Under the pieces are notes generated by a model. The model made no database searches. It saw only the letters and a list, made by a program, of their open reading frames with translations, and had not been told where the DNA came from. The position numbers and the translations under genes were made by a program. A stretch of DNA of 64,000 nucleotides from Frondihabitans sp. PAMC 28766 (GTDB taxonomy: Bacteria > Actinomycetota > Actinomycetes > Actinomycetales > Microbacteriaceae), in NCBI RefSeq assembly GCF_001577365.1, contig NZ_CP014513.1, positions 744,001 through 808,000 of the forward strand. Direction: 5' to 3'. Shown here piece after piece: positions 61,812-64,000 of the stretch (its first letter is position 1; each line of letters opens with the position of its first letter).

Positions 61812-61827
61812 AATTTGTGCAAGCAAA
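61812..61827. promoter_or_regulatory. probable LacI operator of the alpha-glycan operon
   Basis: ATTTGTGCAAGCAAAT has exact inverse ends (ATTTG/CAAAT) around TGCAAG. It lies in the 108-bp gap between the divergent glycosidase operon and the LacI gene. I found no second copy in the window. Confidence 0.55.
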
Positions 61828-61887
61828 TGAAAGCCTATGCTGGAATTGTGGCCTTCTTGAAGGCCGCAGACGAGTGGGGGGTGGACG

Positions 61888-62892
61888 GTGAGTCGAGTCG
61901 GACTGAAAGAAGTTGCCGCATCAGCGGGCGTGAGCGAAGCAACTGTCAGTCGGGTGGTCAACAACCGTGGGGTAGTGGCGCCCGGAACGCGCAAGACCGT
62001 CGAGGACGCAATGCGCCAGTTGGGATATTCGCGAGCTTCATCGAGCAACGTTGTCCTCCTCGTCACACCGCACCTGATCGATCCTTTTTTCGCAGCATTG
62101 GCCGATCGGATCAGTGCCGCGCTGAGCTCGCACGATGTGCGCGCCGTCATCTGTTCGGCACCGGGCGGCGCCGTCCAGGAGTTCGACTTCATTTCCGCGT
62201 TGGTCGACCTCGGAGCCATCGGCGTGGTGTTCATTTCTGCAAGCAACACTTTGGAGAACGCCGATCCCGTCGTCCCCCGATTTTTGGAAACACGCAAGAT
62301 TCCCTTCCTTTGCATCAACGGGTCCTTCCGGGAAGTGCCCTCGGCGACGCTGTCGACCGACGACGAGTTGGCGGCCGAAGTCGCCGTCGCCCATCTCTGG
62401 AACCTCGGCCACCGCGATATCGCTCTTATCGCCGGCCCGGTCGGAAACCGCCCGAGCGACCGTCGAGTGAGCGGTTACAGAAAGGCTCTGCGCCTCCGAG
62501 GCCAGGACGGAGCTGAGACGAAGGTCATCCATCACGAATACTCGGTGGAGGGAGGCTATGCGGCCGCCTCTGAGATGTTCGCCGATCGTGCGCCAACAGC
62601 AGTTGTTGCGGCCAGTGACGAGATTGCCTTTGGCACGATCCGGGCGGCCAAGCGCCGTGGATTGCTTGTTCCGGAAGACCTGTCTGTTGTCGGATACGAC
62701 GATGCGCACCCCCTCGAATTTACCGATCCTCCACTGACGACCGTTCGACAGCCCATTGAGCGCCTCGCGCAGGCCGTGGTTCCGATTTTGACGCGCCTCA
62801 TCGCCGGACGACCGGTGCAGAAATTGGAGCTGCTGTTCGAGCCCGAACTCGTTCAGCGCGCGTCGACAAGCGCCATCCTTCGTCACTCCTGA
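61888..62892 (+). CDS. LacI family regulator of the alpha-glycan operon
   Basis: A GTG at 61888 gives 334 aa. The helix-turn-helix is LKEVAASAGVSEATVSRVVNN, and the effector domain carries AVVAASDEIAFGTIRAAKRRG and LSVVGYDDAHPLEFTDPPLTTVRQ. It is divergent from the glycosidase operon and probably represses it until an alpha-galactoside or mannoside appears. Its stop lies 2 bp from the convergent next gene. Confidence 0.92.
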   Translation: MSRVGLKEVAASAGVSEATVSRVVNNRGVVAPGTRKTVEDAMRQLGYSRASSSNVVLLVTPHLIDPFFAALADRISAALSSHDVRAVICSAPGGAVQEFDFISALVDLGAIGVVFISASNTLENADPVVPRFLETRKIPFLCINGSFREVPSATLSTDDELAAEVAVAHLWNLGHRDIALIAGPVGNRPSDRRVSGYRKALRLRGQDGAETKVIHHEYSVEGGYAAASEMFADRAPTAVVAASDEIAFGTIRAAKRRGLLVPEDLSVVGYDDAHPLEFTDPPLTTVRQPIERLAQAVVPILTRLIAGRPVQKLELLFEPELVQRASTSAILRHS

Positions 62893-62894
62893 CG

Positions 62895-64000
62895 TCACTC
62901 CGTGGCGTCGTCGCGGGTGAGGGTGAGTAATCCGCCACTTGGAACGGGAAGAGCGCACGGCCCAGAGAATTGGAAGGACTGCGCTTCCCCGATGCACTCG
63001 CCGCGGGCATCGAAAATTGAGTATGAGATCGAGCCCGATAGAGGTGGGCCAAGGAGCACAAGACCCGCGGTGTCGGCATTCACGATGTGCAGAATTCTCC
63101 AAGCCTGACCTGTAGGTAGAGTCACGGGAGTGGGTGCATAGCGGGCGATGATGATCGTCCCGTCGCAACCGGCCTCGACTAATGGATAGAGCAGATCGGG
63201 ACGATGGGCGGTGAAGGTCCCGTGCAGCAAGGTCTCGGCGTTCGCGGTCCAGAAGTCCATCCAGAAAGCCAGGACATCACGGTGCACAAGTGAGAGTCGC
63301 ACCAGATCGACCGACACCTGCGGCACTCCGAACAACGCGTTCGCTAGATGTTGAGCCACTCTTTCCGGGCTGTCGTGGTCGCTCCACATGACGGGGTCCG
63401 AATGCACCGGCCTGCCCGGCGCGATCAGCCTGAGATCCACGATTCCGAGTCGATTCTCGAGTGGGCTGAGGGGACAATCCCCCACGCGTAGCATTGTCGC
63501 GTGCCGACCGGCTATCGGACCGATGTAGGGCTCCCGGAACTCGATCATGACCGCCGGATCGGGCCCTGTGAGAGCGTCGTTCAATTCGTCCAGAAAACGC
63601 AGGGCGCCGGACTCCAGGTCGGGGACGTCCCCATCGAGGGGGCGCGGGCCGACATCCGAGGTGGCAAACCGATCCAGGAAATCCACCTTGAGTCCGTGTG
63701 CTCCAGTGCTCTTGAGGAGCGCGGCCAGGCGCCCTACGAGGACGCGTCGCGCCCTGACCGAGCGGAGGTCGATGATGGCTGCGTCCATGGAGGGCTCTTC
63801 GAAGGCCCGCGGAAGTTCGTCCTCGCCTATTGCGTCGGAGCGGTAGCCGAGGAAGGGCGTCCCAACCCACCAGATCGTGCGGAGCCCCAGCAACCCGACA
63901 GCTTCGACCAGCTCGGCAGGGTCTGGGAGCTTCTTGGGGTCGGGGCGCCAGTCGCCGCTGGATCCGTAGCCGCGCGATCGATCGGAGGTCTGCCAACCGT
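62895..64000 (-). CDS. clan GH-D-like alpha-galactosidase-type glycosidase, 5' end beyond window
   Basis: The frame stays open to the right edge, so the start lies outside; at least 368 codons are visible. GWQTSDRSRGYGSSGDW and DPAELVEAVGLLGLRTIWWVGTP resemble the GW...GDW and barrel strands of GH36/GH27/GH31-type enzymes. GAHGLKVDFLDRF supplies the KxD nucleophile strand, and a MWSDHDSPERVAQHL segment follows. A beta-sandwich C-terminus ends the protein. It probably belongs with the alpha-glycan locus but is on the far side of the regulator. Family membership within the clan is uncertain. Confidence 0.75.
   Translation of the reverse strand, partial: GWQTSDRSRGYGSSGDWRPDPKKLPDPAELVEAVGLLGLRTIWWVGTPFLGYRSDAIGEDELPRAFEEPSMDAAIIDLRSVRARRVLVGRLAALLKSTGAHGLKVDFLDRFATSDVGPRPLDGDVPDLESGALRFLDELNDALTGPDPAVMIEFREPYIGPIAGRHATMLRVGDCPLSPLENRLGIVDLRLIAPGRPVHSDPVMWSDHDSPERVAQHLANALFGVPQVSVDLVRLSLVHRDVLAFWMDFWTANAETLLHGTFTAHRPDLLYPLVEAGCDGTIIIARYAPTPVTLPTGQAWRILHIVNADTAGLVLLGPPLSGSISYSIFDARGECIGEAQSFQFSGPCALPVPSGGLLTLTRDDATE

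Noticed and set aside
1..64000. CRISPR arrays, tRNA and rRNA genes
   Set aside because: No regular direct-repeat/spacer pattern, cloverleaf-like segments or conserved rRNA blocks were seen by eye.

Overview
The window is high-GC DNA from an actinobacterium. GTG/TTG starts, ATGA/GTGA stop-start overlaps, many LacI- and TetR-type regulators and secreted or cytosolic glycosidases suggest a plant- or soil-associated member of Microbacteriaceae; the family assignment is inference from gene content only. I found no rRNA, tRNA, CRISPR array or phage module. Most of the window reads as accessory metabolic chromosome.

Layout. (1) 0.2-1.5 kb: a GNAT-AAA+ fusion protein. (2) 1.8-8.2 kb: a sugar-type catabolic locus with a TolB-like propeller, a Dabb protein, two Gfo/Idh/MocA dehydrogenases, a HbpS/UPF0303 protein, an MFS carrier and a LacI regulator. 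Three copies of the operator TTAGCTCGTGCTAA lie in its two divergent promoters. (3) 8.5-17.1 kb: a second LacI regulon with a secreted BNR/ricin-type glycosidase, a GH2 enzyme and a CUT1 ABC importer lacking its own ATPase; all promoters carry TTGCAGCGTTGCAA-like operators. (4) 17.3-20.4 kb: an IS3 transposase relic and a TetR/MFS pump pair. (5) 20.5-32.7 kb: two paralogous TetR genes, two SDRs, an HSL-like esterase and an SGNH hydrolase, with CGAGAC-N5-GTCTCG operators at three promoters. Between them lies a biotin-independent malonate decarboxylase cluster (mdcR, mdcABC, a fused mdcDE, mdcGH) interrupted by six apparent frameshifts.

(6) 33.3-51.7 kb: the most unusual region. It has four paralogous DesK/LiaS-like membrane histidine kinases. 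Two are canonical (EIHDVLGHSL and NAHRHAPG motifs). Two have lost the phospho-acceptor His (His to Asn) and the N-box Asn (Asn to Asp) in the same way. One NarL-type response regulator accompanies one canonical kinase. Around them are membrane proteins: FUSC, CcdC-like, AI-2E, TMEM175, DUF1275, MFS and small unknowns. Five promoters in this region share a box, TCCACCC or TCCACCT placed 4-5 nt upstream of a TACNNT -10, usually as a GGGTGGA/TCCACCC palindrome. Three of the transcripts also share a small leader hairpin just before the Shine-Dalgarno. I interpret this as one envelope-sensing regulon with kinase-dead sensor paralogues. (7) 41.3-42.8 kb: a CGNR regulator divergent from a dehalogenase/epoxide-hydrolase-like enzyme. 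(8) 52.2-54.0 kb: a MarR/hydrolase pair with a near-perfect palindromic operator. (9) 54.0-64.0 kb: an alpha-glycan degradation operon (MGH1/GH63-like, GH36, GH38, aldo/keto reductase) divergent from a LacI regulator, plus a second clan GH-D-like gene cut by the window end.

Single-base disruptions in mdcR, mdcD, mdcG, the AI-2E gene and the GH38 gene all fit loss of one G from a G run. Homopolymer under-calling in the assembly must therefore be excluded before these genes are treated as pseudogenes.
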